Positions 15,416-24,482 of a stretch of 64,000 nt of DNA are shown here, in pieces. Positions within the stretch are counted from its first letter, which is position 1. Each line of letters begins with the position of its first letter. The position numbers and the translations under genes were made by a program. The DNA is from Sulfitobacter sp. M39 (lineage in GTDB: Bacteria; Pseudomonadota; Alphaproteobacteria; Rhodobacterales; Rhodobacteraceae): assembly GCF_021735935.1 (NCBI RefSeq), contig NZ_WMDZ01000001.1, forward strand, positions 1,736,001 through 1,800,000, in the 5' to 3' direction. The notes under the pieces were generated by a model. The model saw only the letters and a list, made by a program, of their open reading frames with translations. It did not search any database and was not told the origin of the DNA.

Positions 15416-16302
15416 GCGGGGCAGGCAAGGACGCATTGTTTACGCATGCGCGCACGGGTCTGACGACGCTGTGTACCGCCTGGGCGATCCAGCGGCGGGA
15501 CGGGGTGACGCACGCGTTTACCGACCATGATCAGCCGCTTAGCTTTGACGGGTTGGTGTTTCGCGCGGATAGCGGGCTGAGTGCGCGGGCCTTGGCGCAG
15601 AGCACGGGGTTGTCGGTGGATAACACAGAGGCGCTGGGCGCGCTGAGCGATGACGCGATCCGCGAGGACGAGATCGAGCAGGGGCGCTTTGACGGGGCGG
15701 AGGTACGCTGCTGGCGGGTGAACTGGGCCGATGTGACCGCCCGCTGCATGATCTTTCGCGGCACGATTGGCGAGATGCAGCGCGCGGGCGGTGCCTTTCG
15801 CGCAGAGCTGCGCGGGCTGACCGAGGCGTTGAACCGGCCCTTGGGGCGGGTGTTTCAGAAGCCCTGCACCGCGGTGCTGGGGGATACGACTTGCGGGTTT
15901 GATCTGGCGACGGCGGGCTATGCCGTGACACTCGCCGTGCAGAAGCACGTAGACGGGCGGGTGTTCCGTTGGGAGGGGATCAACGGGTTTGATGACGCAT
16001 GGTTCGCGCGGGGGCGGCTTGAGGTGTTGGACGGCCCTGCGGCGGGGCTTTGGGGTATCATCAAACACGACCGTGTGCTGGAGGGGCGGCGCGAGGTCGA
16101 GCTGTGGGAGCCGATCCGTGGTGCGGTCACCGCGGGGCAACAGCTGCGACTGGTGGCAGGCTGCGATAAACGCCACACCACCTGTCGGTTGAAGTTCAAC
16201 AACCTGCTGAACTTTCAGGGCTTTCCTGATGTGCCGAGCGCGGATTGGATGATGGCGGTGCCGAAATCATCGGGCAGCAATACCGGCGGGTCGCTGAGAT
16301 GA
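15412..16302 (+). CDS. GTA baseplate hub protein (DUF2163, RcGTA g13 homolog)
   Basis: 296-residue DUF2163/phage_BR0599 family hub protein. Four cysteines, in KPCTAVLGDTTCGFD (near residue 145-157) and AGCDKRHTTCRLKFNN (near 247-262), have the spacing expected for the iron-sulfur cluster described in the R. capsulatus GTA hub. FARTGLTTLC-type start and TDHDQPLSFDGL are conserved. Translationally coupled to g12 and g14 through 4-base overlaps. Confidence 0.92.
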   Translation: MSGAGKDALFTHARTGLTTLCTAWAIQRRDGVTHAFTDHDQPLSFDGLVFRADSGLSARALAQSTGLSVDNTEALGALSDDAIREDEIEQGRFDGAEVRCWRVNWADVTARCMIFRGTIGEMQRAGGAFRAELRGLTEALNRPLGRVFQKPCTAVLGDTTCGFDLATAGYAVTLAVQKHVDGRVFRWEGINGFDDAWFARGRLEVLDGPAAGLWGIIKHDRVLEGRREVELWEPIRGAVTAGQQLRLVAGCDKRHTTCRLKFNNLLNFQGFPDVPSADWMMAVPKSSGSNTGGSLR

Positions 16303-16745
16303 GGGCGCGGGGGACCGCCGTGGTAGCCGCAGCGCGGGGATGGATCGGTACGCCCTACGTGCATCAGGCGGCGCGCAAGGGGGCGGGCTGTGACTGCCTT
16401 GGCCTGTTGCGCGGTATCTGGCGCGAGGTGGTGGGGGAGGAGCCCGAGACGATCCCTTCCTATTCGATGGACTGGTCAGAACCACAGGGGGACGAGCATC
16501 TTTGGCGCGCGGCGCTACGGCACCTGTCGCCCAAGGCCCTGACCAATGAGGCCCCCGGTGACGTGCTGTTGTTCCGGATGCGCAGCGGGGCGGTGGCGAA
16601 ACATCTGGGCGTGGCGGCAGAGGTCGGCGCGCAGGCGAGCTTTATCCACGGCTACAGCGGGCATGGGGTGACGGAAAGCCCGCTGAGCCTGCCGTGGCGC
16701 AGGCGCATTGTGGCGCGTTTTGAATTTCCGGCGGAGGCGATCTGA
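16299..16745 (+). CDS. GTA NlpC/P60 cell-wall peptidase (RcGTA g14 homolog)
   Basis: 148-residue NlpC/P60 cysteine peptidase that would open recipient peptidoglycan. WIGTPYVHQA and GCDCLGLLRGIWRE contain the catalytic Cys; the His lies in VAKHLGVAAEV. ATG at 16299 is in the ATGA overlap with g13; it ends 1 base into the g15 start. No signal peptide, consistent with delivery by the particle. Confidence 0.9.
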   Translation: MRARGTAVVAAARGWIGTPYVHQAARKGAGCDCLGLLRGIWREVVGEEPETIPSYSMDWSEPQGDEHLWRAALRHLSPKALTNEAPGDVLLFRMRSGAVAKHLGVAAEVGAQASFIHGYSGHGVTESPLSLPWRRRIVARFEFPAEAI

Positions 16746-19700
16746 TGGCGACGATACTTCTTTCAACCGCAGGTGCGGCGATTGGCGGCTCTGTCGGGGG
16801 CACATTGGCGGGGTTGTCTTCGGTCGCCATTGGGCGTGCCGTGGGGGCGACCCTTGGCCGTGTGATCGACCAGCGGCTGCTGGGGCAAGGGGCGCAGGCG
16901 GTCGAGACCGGCAAGGTCGACCGCTTTCGTCTGACCCAGGCGGGCGAGGGCGCGGCGATTGCGCAGGTCTATGGCCGGATGCGTGTCGGGGGACAGGTGA
17001 TCTGGGCCTCGGATTTTGCGGAGACCACGACGGTGACGGGCGGCGGCGGTGGCAAGGGCGCGCCCTCGACCCCGCAGACGACGGAGTACAGCTATAGCGT
17101 CAGCCTCGCCATCGCGCTGTGCGAAGGGGAGATCACCAGCATTGGCCGGATCTGGGCGGATGGGGAGGAAATCTCGGCCCACGCGCTGAATCTGGCGGTC
17201 TATCGCGGGACGCGCGATCAACTGCCCGACCCGACGATTGCCGCGATCGAGGGGGCGGACGCGGTGCCGGCCTATCGCGGCACCGCCTATGTTGTGATGG
17301 AGAACCTCGGGCTGGGACAATTCGGCAACCGCGTGCCGCAGTTTTCCTTCGAGGTGCTGCGGGCAGAGGAACCGGACGCGCCTGCCGCCGACATCAGTGT
17401 GACCCATGGGGTTAAAGGTGTCGCGCTGATTCCCGGCACAGGGGAATACGCGTTAGCGACGACCCCGGTGCATTATACTGACGGGAAGGGCGGCCGGTGG
17501 AGCGCCAATGTCTCTACCCCCGATGGGCGCAGTGATTTCGCCGCCGCGCTGGAGGATGCCACGCAAGACCTTCCGCAGCTGGCTGCCGCGTCGCTGGTCG
17601 TCTCGTGGTTCGGCGATGATCTGCGTTGCGGAAAATGCCGCCTGCGCCCCAAGGTGGAAAGCGCAGAGGTCGAGGGCGAAAACATGCCGTGGCAGGTGGC
17701 AGGTCTGACCCGCGGCACCGCCGAGGTTATCGCCCGCGAGGACGACCGTCCGGTCTATGGTGGCACCCCCGCAGATGCCGCGGTGATCGAGGCGATCCAT
17801 GCCATTCAAGCGGCGGGCAAGGCGGTGATGTTCTACCCGTTCATCCTGATGGACCAGCTTGATGGGAATACTTTGCCCGATCCCTATAGCGATGCGGGCA
17901 CCCAGCCAAAGCTACCTTGGCGGGGGCGGATCACGCTGGCGAAAGCTCCGGGTCGGGCGGGCAGCTCTGACGGGACGCTGAGCGCGCATAACGAGGTGGC
18001 GGCGTTCTTTGGCACGGTCACGGCGGCGGATTTTACCATTGCGGGCGGGCAGGTGGTCTATACCGGTCCGCAGGAATGGTCGATGTCGCGGTTCATCCTG
18101 CATTATGCTGCCCTGTGCAAAGCCGCAGGCGGGGTAGAGGCCTTTTGCATCGGCACCGAGATGCGCGGGCTGACGCAGATCCGCGGGGCGGGGAACATCT
18201 TTGTCGCGGTGCAGGCGTTTCGCGCGCTGGCCGCAGAGGCGCGGCTGCTTTTGGGCGCGGGCACCAAGATCAGCTATGCCGCGGATTGGTCCGAATATTT
18301 CGGCTATCACCCGCAGGATGGCAGCGGTGATGTGTTCTTTCACCTCGATTCGTTGTGGGCCGACGACAACATCGATTACATCGGCATCGACAATTATATG
18401 CCGCTGTCCGATTGGCGCGACGGGGTGGATCATCTGGACGCGCGGCAAAGCGACAGCATCTACGCGCTCGACTATCTGGCGGGTAATGTCGCGGGGGGCG
18501 AAGGGTTTGACTGGTATTACCATTCGCCCGAGGCGCGCGCGGCGCAACTCCGTACGCCGATCACCGATGGGGCCCATGGGGAGCCTTGGGTCTACCGTTA
18601 CAAGGATCTGCGCGGCTGGTGGGAGAACCTGCACCACAATCGTATCGGCGGTGCGCGCGCAGCAGAGCCGACGGGCTGGCAGCCCGGGTCCAAACCCTTC
18701 TGGTTCACAGAATACGGCTGCGCGGCGGTGGACAAGGGGACCAACCAGCCGAACAAGTTTCTTGACCTCAAAAGCTCTGAAAGCAGTGTGCCGCGCTATT
18801 CGTCGGGCGCACGGGATGAGTTGATGCAGATGCAATATCTGCGTGCCGTGGCGGATCATTGGCGGGATCCGGCGCATAATCCGGTCTCGGCGGCCTATGG
18901 CGGGCCGATGGTGGATATGACCCGCGCATTTGTTTGGGCCTGGGACACGCGGCCCTATCCTTTCTTTCCCAATAACCGCGCACTCTGGAGCGATGGTCGC
19001 AATTATGCCCGTGGGCATTGGCTGAACGGCCGCAGTGCGGCGCTGCCTTTGTCAGAGCTCGTGGCGGCGATCTGCCGTCGTGCTGGCGTTAACAATTTCG
19101 ATACCTCTGGGCTGTATGGCTATGTACGCGGCTATGTGGTGGACGAGGTGGCCGATGCGCGCGCGGCGTTGCAGCCGTTGATGCTGCGCTATGGCTTTGA
19201 TGCGGTGGAGCGCGACGGGGTGTTGCGTTTCATCATGCGGGACGGATTGGATGCCGTGCCGCTGAACAGAGAGACGTTGGCTGTTTCGGGTGATCTGGAG
19301 GCACCGGTGGAACAGTCCCGTGAGGCAGAGGCAGAACTTTCGGGGCGTCTGCGATTACGGTTTGTGCAGGCGGATGGCGACTACGAGGTGATCGCGGAAG
19401 AGGCGATCTTGCCTGACGACGCGACCCATGCGGTGGCGATGTCAGAGTTCAATATGGCGCTCACCCGGGCGGAGGGGCACCAGACAGCTGAACGCTGGCT
19501 GACAGAGGCGCGCGTGGCACGCGAAGGGGTGCGTCTGGCCTTGCCGCCGTCGATGATGGATGTCGGCGCGGGCGATGTGATTGCCTTGCCGCCAGACGAT
19601 GGCGAGGGGGAGGCGCTGTACCGCGTGGATCGGGTCGAGATGGGGGAGATGTCTTTGATCGAGGCTGTGCGGATTGAGGCCGAGGTCTATGACCCCGCGC

Positions 19701-20677
19701 CCTTTGATGACGAATTGGTCGCGTTGAAACCCTTTGTTGCGCCCGTACCGGTGAAAGCGCTGTTTTTGGACCTGCCGCTACTGCGCGGGGACGAGGTGCC
19801 CCATGCGCCGCATATTGCGGCCACCGCACGGCAATGGCCGGGTAACGTCGCGGTCTATGCCTCTGGCGGGGAAACGAATTTCAGGCTTAACACCCTGATA
19901 CCCCTGCGCGCGACGATGGGGGTCACGCAAAACGACTTGGCACATGCGCGCCCCGGTGTGGTGGATCGCGGGCAGGCGCTGCAGGTCACGCTGACCAGCG
20001 GCGTGTTAGAAAGTGTTGACGAAGCCGATCTGCTGGGCGGGGCCAATCTGGCGGCGATCGGCTACGGCTCTGCGGACAGGTGGGAGGTGTTTCAGTTCGC
20101 GCGGGCCGAGCTGATCGCCCCGCAAACCTATCTTCTGCGCGATCGGCTGCGCGGGCAGGCGGGGTCGGATGGGGTGATGCCGGATGTCTGGCCCGCGGGA
20201 TCGCAGTTTGTGCTGCTCAACACTGTCCCGCGCCAGATCGAGCTGAGCCCAAACCTGTTGCGGATCGCGCAGACCTATCGCATCGGGCCCGCAGGCCGCC
20301 CGCTGAACGACCCAAGCTACGTACAAAAAACCGAGAGCTTTGACGGCAACGGGCTGCGCCCCTATCGGCCCTGCCACCTGCAAATAGAAGAAGAGGCGGG
20401 GGCGTTGCGGTTTGGCTGGATACGCCGGACGCGGATCAATGGCGACGGGTGGACGGGTTTCGATGTGCCACTGGCCGAGGAAAGCGAGCAATATCAGCTG
20501 CGTATCCTGCAAAACGGTGTTGTCCTGCGCGAAGAGATCGTGGACCGCGCAAGCTGGACCTATACCGCCCAAATGCGCGCAAGGGACGGGGCGGCGGGGC
20601 CTGCGTTGACCAGTGTTGCGCAGGTTTCTGCGCTGTACGGGGCGGGGCCCGCGCTGTTTGGCGAGATCAATTTGTGA
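16745..20677 (+). CDS. GTA megatron, TIM-barrel baseplate/host-contact protein (RcGTA g15 homolog)
   Basis: 1310 residues, the largest GTA protein, forming the baseplate tip. N-terminal Gly/Ala-rich hydrophobic stretch (residues 1-40), then the conserved tail-hub part (QVYGRMRVGGQVIWASDF, YSYSVSLAIALCEGEI). The middle holds the glycoside-hydrolase-like GTA TIM barrel (FCIGTEMRGLTQIR, ISYAADWSEYFGYHPQDGSG, IDYIGIDNYMPLSDW, FWFTEYGCAAVDKGTNQPN), with acidic residues typical of the fold. The remainder is the phage tail_3/central tail domain. Full length with no frameshift, which argues for a working particle. It is the last GTA gene of the operon; cysE follows 84 bases on. Confidence 0.95.
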   Translation: MATILLSTAGAAIGGSVGGTLAGLSSVAIGRAVGATLGRVIDQRLLGQGAQAVETGKVDRFRLTQAGEGAAIAQVYGRMRVGGQVIWASDFAETTTVTGGGGGKGAPSTPQTTEYSYSVSLAIALCEGEITSIGRIWADGEEISAHALNLAVYRGTRDQLPDPTIAAIEGADAVPAYRGTAYVVMENLGLGQFGNRVPQFSFEVLRAEEPDAPAADISVTHGVKGVALIPGTGEYALATTPVHYTDGKGGRWSANVSTPDGRSDFAAALEDATQDLPQLAAASLVVSWFGDDLRCGKCRLRPKVESAEVEGENMPWQVAGLTRGTAEVIAREDDRPVYGGTPADAAVIEAIHAIQAAGKAVMFYPFILMDQLDGNTLPDPYSDAGTQPKLPWRGRITLAKAPGRAGSSDGTLSAHNEVAAFFGTVTAADFTIAGGQVVYTGPQEWSMSRFILHYAALCKAAGGVEAFCIGTEMRGLTQIRGAGNIFVAVQAFRALAAEARLLLGAGTKISYAADWSEYFGYHPQDGSGDVFFHLDSLWADDNIDYIGIDNYMPLSDWRDGVDHLDARQSDSIYALDYLAGNVAGGEGFDWYYHSPEARAAQLRTPITDGAHGEPWVYRYKDLRGWWENLHHNRIGGARAAEPTGWQPGSKPFWFTEYGCAAVDKGTNQPNKFLDLKSSESSVPRYSSGARDELMQMQYLRAVADHWRDPAHNPVSAAYGGPMVDMTRAFVWAWDTRPYPFFPNNRALWSDGRNYARGHWLNGRSAALPLSELVAAICRRAGVNNFDTSGLYGYVRGYVVDEVADARAALQPLMLRYGFDAVERDGVLRFIMRDGLDAVPLNRETLAVSGDLEAPVEQSREAEAELSGRLRLRFVQADGDYEVIAEEAILPDDATHAVAMSEFNMALTRAEGHQTAERWLTEARVAREGVRLALPPSMMDVGAGDVIALPPDDGEGEALYRVDRVEMGEMSLIEAVRIEAEVYDPAPFDDELVALKPFVAPVPVKALFLDLPLLRGDEVPHAPHIAATARQWPGNVAVYASGGETNFRLNTLIPLRATMGVTQNDLAHARPGVVDRGQALQVTLTSGVLESVDEADLLGGANLAAIGYGSADRWEVFQFARAELIAPQTYLLRDRLRGQAGSDGVMPDVWPAGSQFVLLNTVPRQIELSPNLLRIAQTYRIGPAGRPLNDPSYVQKTESFDGNGLRPYRPCHLQIEEEAGALRFGWIRRTRINGDGWTGFDVPLAEESEQYQLRILQNGVVLREEIVDRASWTYTAQMRARDGAAGPALTSVAQVSALYGAGPALFGEINL

Positions 20678-20709
20678 TAAACTGCCTGTGTAAACCCTCG
20701 GCTTTGCGT

Positions 20710-20737
20710 TTGGCACTGGGGCGGAACCTGCTATATC
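20710..20737 (+). promoter_or_regulatory. Candidate promoter of cysE
   Basis: TTGGCA (20710-20715), 16-base spacer and TATATC (20732-20737), 25 bases before the cysE ATG. It suggests that cysE is transcribed independently of the GTA operon. Confidence 0.4.
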
Positions 20738-20761
20738 GTGGGGAGAAAGAAGGATGGTCTT

Positions 20762-21583
20762 ATGGCAAATGCACGCACGAATATCGCCACGGTGGATCCG
20801 GTTTGGGATCAGATCCAGACGGAAGCACACAACGCTGTCCGCGATGAGCCGCTGATTGGCGGCTTTGTCCACGCTACGATTCTGCACCATAAATCCATCG
20901 AGAAAGCGCTGTCCTACCGTATCGCGGCGAAGCTGGCCTCGAACGAAATGTCGATGATGGTGGTCCATGAGATGGTGGAGGAGGCCTTTGCCAGTGATCC
21001 CGACCTGATCAAGGCGGCACGTGCCGATCTGGTGGCGATTTACGAGCGTGACCCCGCCTGCCACCGGCTGTTGCAACCGATCCTGTATTTCAAGGGCTAT
21101 CAGGCCGTGCAGGCCTACCGTGTCGGCCATCACCTGTGGAAACAAGGTAAACGGGATCTGGCCTATTTCGTGCAGATGCGCGTGAGCGAGATTTTTGGCG
21201 TCGATATCCACCCCGCCGCGACCATCGGCAAAGGAATCATGATCGACCACGCCCATTCCGTCGTGATTGGCGAAACCGCGGTCGTGGGCGACAACGTGTC
21301 GATGCTGCACTCGGTCACTTTGGGCGGGACGGGCAAGGAAGAGCAGGACCGTCACCCGAAGATTGGCAACGGCGTGCTGATCGGCGCGGGTGCGAAGGTG
21401 TTGGGCAATATCTCTATCGGGCATTGCTCGCGCATTGCGGCGGGGTCTGTCGTGCTGGAATCCGTGCCGCCCTGCAAGACCGTCGCGGGCATCCCGGCGC
21501 GGGTCGTGGGGGAGGCGGGCTGCGATCAGCCGTCGGTCCTGATGGATCACATGCTGGGGCCGCAGGGCGAAATTAATATGTAA
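20762..21583 (+). CDS. cysE: Serine O-acetyltransferase CysE
   Basis: Acetyl-CoA plus L-serine to O-acetylserine, first step of cysteine synthesis. 273 residues: N-terminal helical SATase domain, then the left-handed beta-helix of hexapeptide repeats (IGKGIMIDHAHSVVIGETA, VSMLHSVTLGGTGK). The catalytic His/Asp are in DHAHSVVIG and LHSVTLGG. AAAGAAGGA precedes the ATG at 20762; a GTG 24 bases upstream is less likely. The usual C-terminal tail that binds the CysK active site normally ends in Ile; here it ends in Asn-Met (GEINM), so the terminus is not fully canonical. A bidirectional terminator follows. Confidence 0.95.
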   Translation: MANARTNIATVDPVWDQIQTEAHNAVRDEPLIGGFVHATILHHKSIEKALSYRIAAKLASNEMSMMVVHEMVEEAFASDPDLIKAARADLVAIYERDPACHRLLQPILYFKGYQAVQAYRVGHHLWKQGKRDLAYFVQMRVSEIFGVDIHPAATIGKGIMIDHAHSVVIGETAVVGDNVSMLHSVTLGGTGKEEQDRHPKIGNGVLIGAGAKVLGNISIGHCSRIAAGSVVLESVPPCKTVAGIPARVVGEAGCDQPSVLMDHMLGPQGEINM

Positions 21584-21620
21584 TTTTGGGCCTTGGGGCC
21601 GGGCGCCTTAGTCGCGAGGC

Positions 21621-21657
21621 AAAAAGGCCGGACCCGTAAAACGGTCCGGCCTTTTTT
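21621..21657. terminator. Bidirectional intrinsic terminator between cysE and pdhC
   Basis: Near-perfect hairpin AAAAAGGCCGGACC / GGTCCGGCCTTTTTT with an 8-base loop. The A run and T run allow it to end cysE on the plus strand and the PDH operon on the minus strand. Confidence 0.92.
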
Positions 21658-21666
21658 GTGGATAGG

Positions 21667-21720
21667 CGGGGGGGCTGTCTGCCCCCCGACCCCCGAGGAT
21701 TTAAACCCATTTGGAAGCGG
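21667..21720. repeat. Dispersed GC hairpin-type repeat after the PDH operon
   Basis: GGGGGG-CTGTCT-GCCCCCC hairpin followed by CCCCCGAGGATTTAAACCCA and TTGGAAGCGG. The layout (G-run/C-run hairpin, CCCC-GAG, T/A triplet, then GAAG-GCGG) parallels the repeat at 48461-48517 and suggests the same element family, though the sequence identity is limited. Confidence 0.4.
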
Positions 21721-21722
21721 GG

Positions 21723-23069
21723 TTACGCCAGCATCATCATGGGGTTTTCGAGGTTGTCCTTGATGGCGCTGAGCAGCTGCGCGCCCAAGGCACCGTCGAT
21801 GACGCGGTGATCGACCGAAAGGGTGACCGACATGACCGTGGCGACGGCGAGTTCACCGTCCTTCCCGACGACGGGTTTCTTAACGCCCGCGCCGACGGCC
21901 AAAATCGCGCCGTGGGGTGGATTAATGACCGCATCGAAGTTGTCGATACCGAACATGCCGAGGTTCGAAATGGCGAAGCTGCCGCCCTGATATTCATGCG
22001 GCGCAAGCTTTCGGTCGCGTGCACGGGTGGCGAGGTCTTTCATCTCGGCCGAGAGGGTCGAGAGCGATTTCATCTCGGCGTCTTTCAGCACTGGCGTGAA
22101 CAGGCCGCCCTCGATGGCCACGGCGACGGCCACATCCGAGGGCTTGAGTTTCAGGATGCGGTCACCGGCCCAGACGGCATTGGCGTCGGACACGGTTTGC
22201 AGCGCCAGAGCGCAGGCTTTGATGATGAAGTCATTGACAGACAGCTTCACGTCGCGCGCTTCGAGTTGCTTGTTCAGCTCGCCGCGGAACTTCAGCAGCG
22301 CGTCGAGTTCGATATCGCGGCGCAGGTAGAAATGCGGGATCGACTGTTTGGCTTCGGTCAGGCGCGCGGCGATGGTCTTGCGCATGCCGTTGAGGGAGAT
22401 TTCCTCGAACGCGCGGCCTTCGTAGATTTTCATCACGGCGTCGGCGGAAGGGCCGGCGGCGGGGGCCGCTGTGGTTGCGGGTGCGCTGGCGGTTTGCGTG
22501 CTTTCGGCCGGTTTGGCTTTGGCGCTACCGGCGGAGGCAGCCTCCACATCTGCTTTGATGATGCGACCATGCGGGCCAGAGCCGGAGAGTTCGGTCAGGT
22601 CCACGCCTTTGTCTGCCGCGATGCGACGGGCCAGCGGTGTCACAAACAGCCGTTTGCCGTCACTGCCCTTGGGCGCGGCGGGGGCGGACTTGCCTGTGTC
22701 GTTGGCGTCGCTTTCGCCGCGGCCGTAGCCTTTTTCAGGGGCCGCGTCCTGGTCGGGGGCATCTTCCTTGGCGCTGTCCTTGGCATCCGGGGCAGGGGCG
22801 CTGGTATCAATGTCTGATGCCTCTTCGCCCTCTTCCAGCAGCACAGCGATGGGGGTGTTTACCTTGACGCCTTCGCTGCCGTCACCGATCAGGATCTTGC
22901 CGATGGTGCCTTCGTCGACGGCTTCGAATTCCATCGTGGCCTTGTCGGTTTCAATCTCGCACAGGATATCACCGGAGGAGACGCTATCCCCTTCGGAGAC
23001 AAGCCATTTCGCCAGCGTGCCTTCTTCCATCGTGGGGCTGAGGGCGGGCATGAGGATTTCTATGGGCAT
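21723..23069 (-). CDS. pdhC: Pyruvate dehydrogenase E2, dihydrolipoamide acetyltransferase
   Basis: 448 residues. N-terminal lipoyl domain (about 1-80) with the lipoylated Lys in [15 protein letters not shown]; Ala/Pro-rich linker; peripheral subunit-binding domain (VTPLARRIAADKGVDLTELSGSGPHGRI, about 143-170); C-terminal catalytic domain with the acyltransferase motif HRVIDGALGAQLL. It moves the acetyl group from the lipoyl arm to CoA. The downstream end of the operon pdhA-pdhB-pdhC; ATG 12 bases after the pdhB stop with AGGAGCGG as ribosome binding site. The lipoyl domain is nearly identical to that in PdhB. Confidence 0.96.
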   Translation of the reverse strand: MPIEILMPALSPTMEEGTLAKWLVSEGDSVSSGDILCEIETDKATMEFEAVDEGTIGKILIGDGSEGVKVNTPIAVLLEEGEEASDIDTSAPAPDAKDSAKEDAPDQDAAPEKGYGRGESDANDTGKSAPAAPKGSDGKRLFVTPLARRIAADKGVDLTELSGSGPHGRIIKADVEAASAGSAKAKPAESTQTASAPATTAAPAAGPSADAVMKIYEGRAFEEISLNGMRKTIAARLTEAKQSIPHFYLRRDIELDALLKFRGELNKQLEARDVKLSVNDFIIKACALALQTVSDANAVWAGDRILKLKPSDVAVAVAIEGGLFTPVLKDAEMKSLSTLSAEMKDLATRARDRKLAPHEYQGGSFAISNLGMFGIDNFDAVINPPHGAILAVGAGVKKPVVGKDGELAVATVMSVTLSVDHRVIDGALGAQLLSAIKDNLENPMMMLA

Positions 23070-23081
23070 GTGGACCGCTCC

Positions 23082-24479
23082 TTACTTGTAGGTGACTTTT
23101 TTGACCGCCGCGATGACCTCGTCCGTGGTGACAAGCGCCAGTTTTTCGAGGTTTGCGGCATAGGGCATGGGCACATCTTTGCCGGTGCAGTTGATCACCG
23201 GAGCATCCAGATAGTCAAAGGCTTCCTGCATGATCACGCTTGAGATGTAGTTCCCGACGGAGCCTTGCGGCCAGCCCTCTTCGACGGTGACAAGGCGGTT
23301 GGTCTTCATCACCGACTTGATGATGCTGGCAGTGTCCATCGGACGCAGGGTGCGCAGGTCGATGACTTCGGCGTCGATGCCTTCTTCGGCCAGCTTTTCA
23401 GCGGCTTCCAGCGCATAGGTCATGCCGATGCCAAAGCTGACGATCGTGACATCCGTGCCCTCGCGCCAGATGCGGGCTTTGCCGAAGGGGACGGTATAGT
23501 CGTCGACATCAGGCACATCGAAGGATTTGCCGTACATGATTTCATTTTCAAGGAAAACAACGGGGTTGGGGTCGCGGATCGCGGTTTTCATCAAGCCTTT
23601 AGCATCAGAGGCAGAGTAGGGCATCGCCACCTTGAGGCCGGGGATCTGCATGTACCACGCGGCGTAATCCTGGCTGTGCTGCGCGCCGACGCGGGCAGCA
23701 GCACCGTTTGGCCCGCGGAAGACCATTGGCGCGCCCATCTGCCCACCGGACATGTACAGCGTTTTCGCGGCGGAGTTCAGGATGTGGTCGATCGCCTGCA
23801 TGGCAAAGTTCCAGGTCATGAATTCGACGATGGGGCGCAGCCCGCCAAAGGCAGCACCCACACCGATACCGGCGAACCCGTGTTCGGTGATCGGCGTGTC
23901 GATGATCCGCTTGGCCCCGAATTCATCCAGCAAGCCCTGGGAGATTTTATAGGCACCTTCGTATTCGGCGACTTCCTCGCCCATCAGGAACACGTCTTCG
24001 TCACGGCGCATTTCTTCGGCCATGGCGTCGCGCAGGGCCTCGCGCACGGTCTGCTGTTTCAGCTTGGTGCCTTCGGGCCAGTCGGGGGTGGTGTCGGTTT
24101 CCGGTGCCTTCGGGGCCTCGGCGTCGGGCTTGGCGGCGGCGGGCGCTTTGTCGGATTTCGTCTCGTCGCTGTCGTCGGCTTTGGCCTGTTCTGCCGGTGC
24201 GGCGCTGGACGCGCTGTCGATGTCAGAGGCGTCTTCGCCTTCTTCCAGCAGCACGGCAATGGGGGTGTTGACCTTGACGCCTTCGGTGCCCGCGTCGATC
24301 AGGATCTTGCCAATGGTTCCTTCGTCGACTGCTTCGAATTCCATCGTGGCCTTGTCGGTTTCGATCTCGGCCATGATGTCACCCGAGGACACGGTGTCGC
24401 CCTCTTTGACCAGCCATTTGGCAAGCGTGCCTTCTTCCATTGTGGGGCTCAGTGCGGGCATGAGAATTTCGATTGCCAT
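23082..24479 (-). CDS. pdhB: Pyruvate dehydrogenase E1 beta subunit with N-terminal lipoyl domain
   Basis: 465 residues, longer than the usual 330 because residues 1 to about 80 are a lipoyl domain ([15 protein letters not shown]) followed by an acidic/Ala/Pro linker to about residue 140. The transketolase-like E1 beta core follows ([36 protein letters not shown] region, [16 protein letters not shown], and [11 protein letters not shown]). A lipoyl domain on E1 beta is a known alphaproteobacterial feature. It forms the thiamine-diphosphate site together with PdhA and starts 3 bases after the pdhA stop. Confidence 0.96.
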   Translation of the reverse strand: MAIEILMPALSPTMEEGTLAKWLVKEGDTVSSGDIMAEIETDKATMEFEAVDEGTIGKILIDAGTEGVKVNTPIAVLLEEGEDASDIDSASSAAPAEQAKADDSDETKSDKAPAAAKPDAEAPKAPETDTTPDWPEGTKLKQQTVREALRDAMAEEMRRDEDVFLMGEEVAEYEGAYKISQGLLDEFGAKRIIDTPITEHGFAGIGVGAAFGGLRPIVEFMTWNFAMQAIDHILNSAAKTLYMSGGQMGAPMVFRGPNGAAARVGAQHSQDYAAWYMQIPGLKVAMPYSASDAKGLMKTAIRDPNPVVFLENEIMYGKSFDVPDVDDYTVPFGKARIWREGTDVTIVSFGIGMTYALEAAEKLAEEGIDAEVIDLRTLRPMDTASIIKSVMKTNRLVTVEEGWPQGSVGNYISSVIMQEAFDYLDAPVINCTGKDVPMPYAANLEKLALVTTDEVIAAVKKVTYK

Positions 24480-24482
24480 GGT

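Noticed and set aside
6615..20677. Ordinary prophage instead of a GTA
   Set aside because: No integrase, repressor, replication or lysis genes, no attachment repeats, base composition like the host, and gene order identical to the R. capsulatus GTA.
20006..21550. A 514-codon open frame opposite the GTA megatron and cysE
   Set aside because: Mirror frame over two strong genes on the other strand; no domain and no ribosome binding site context.
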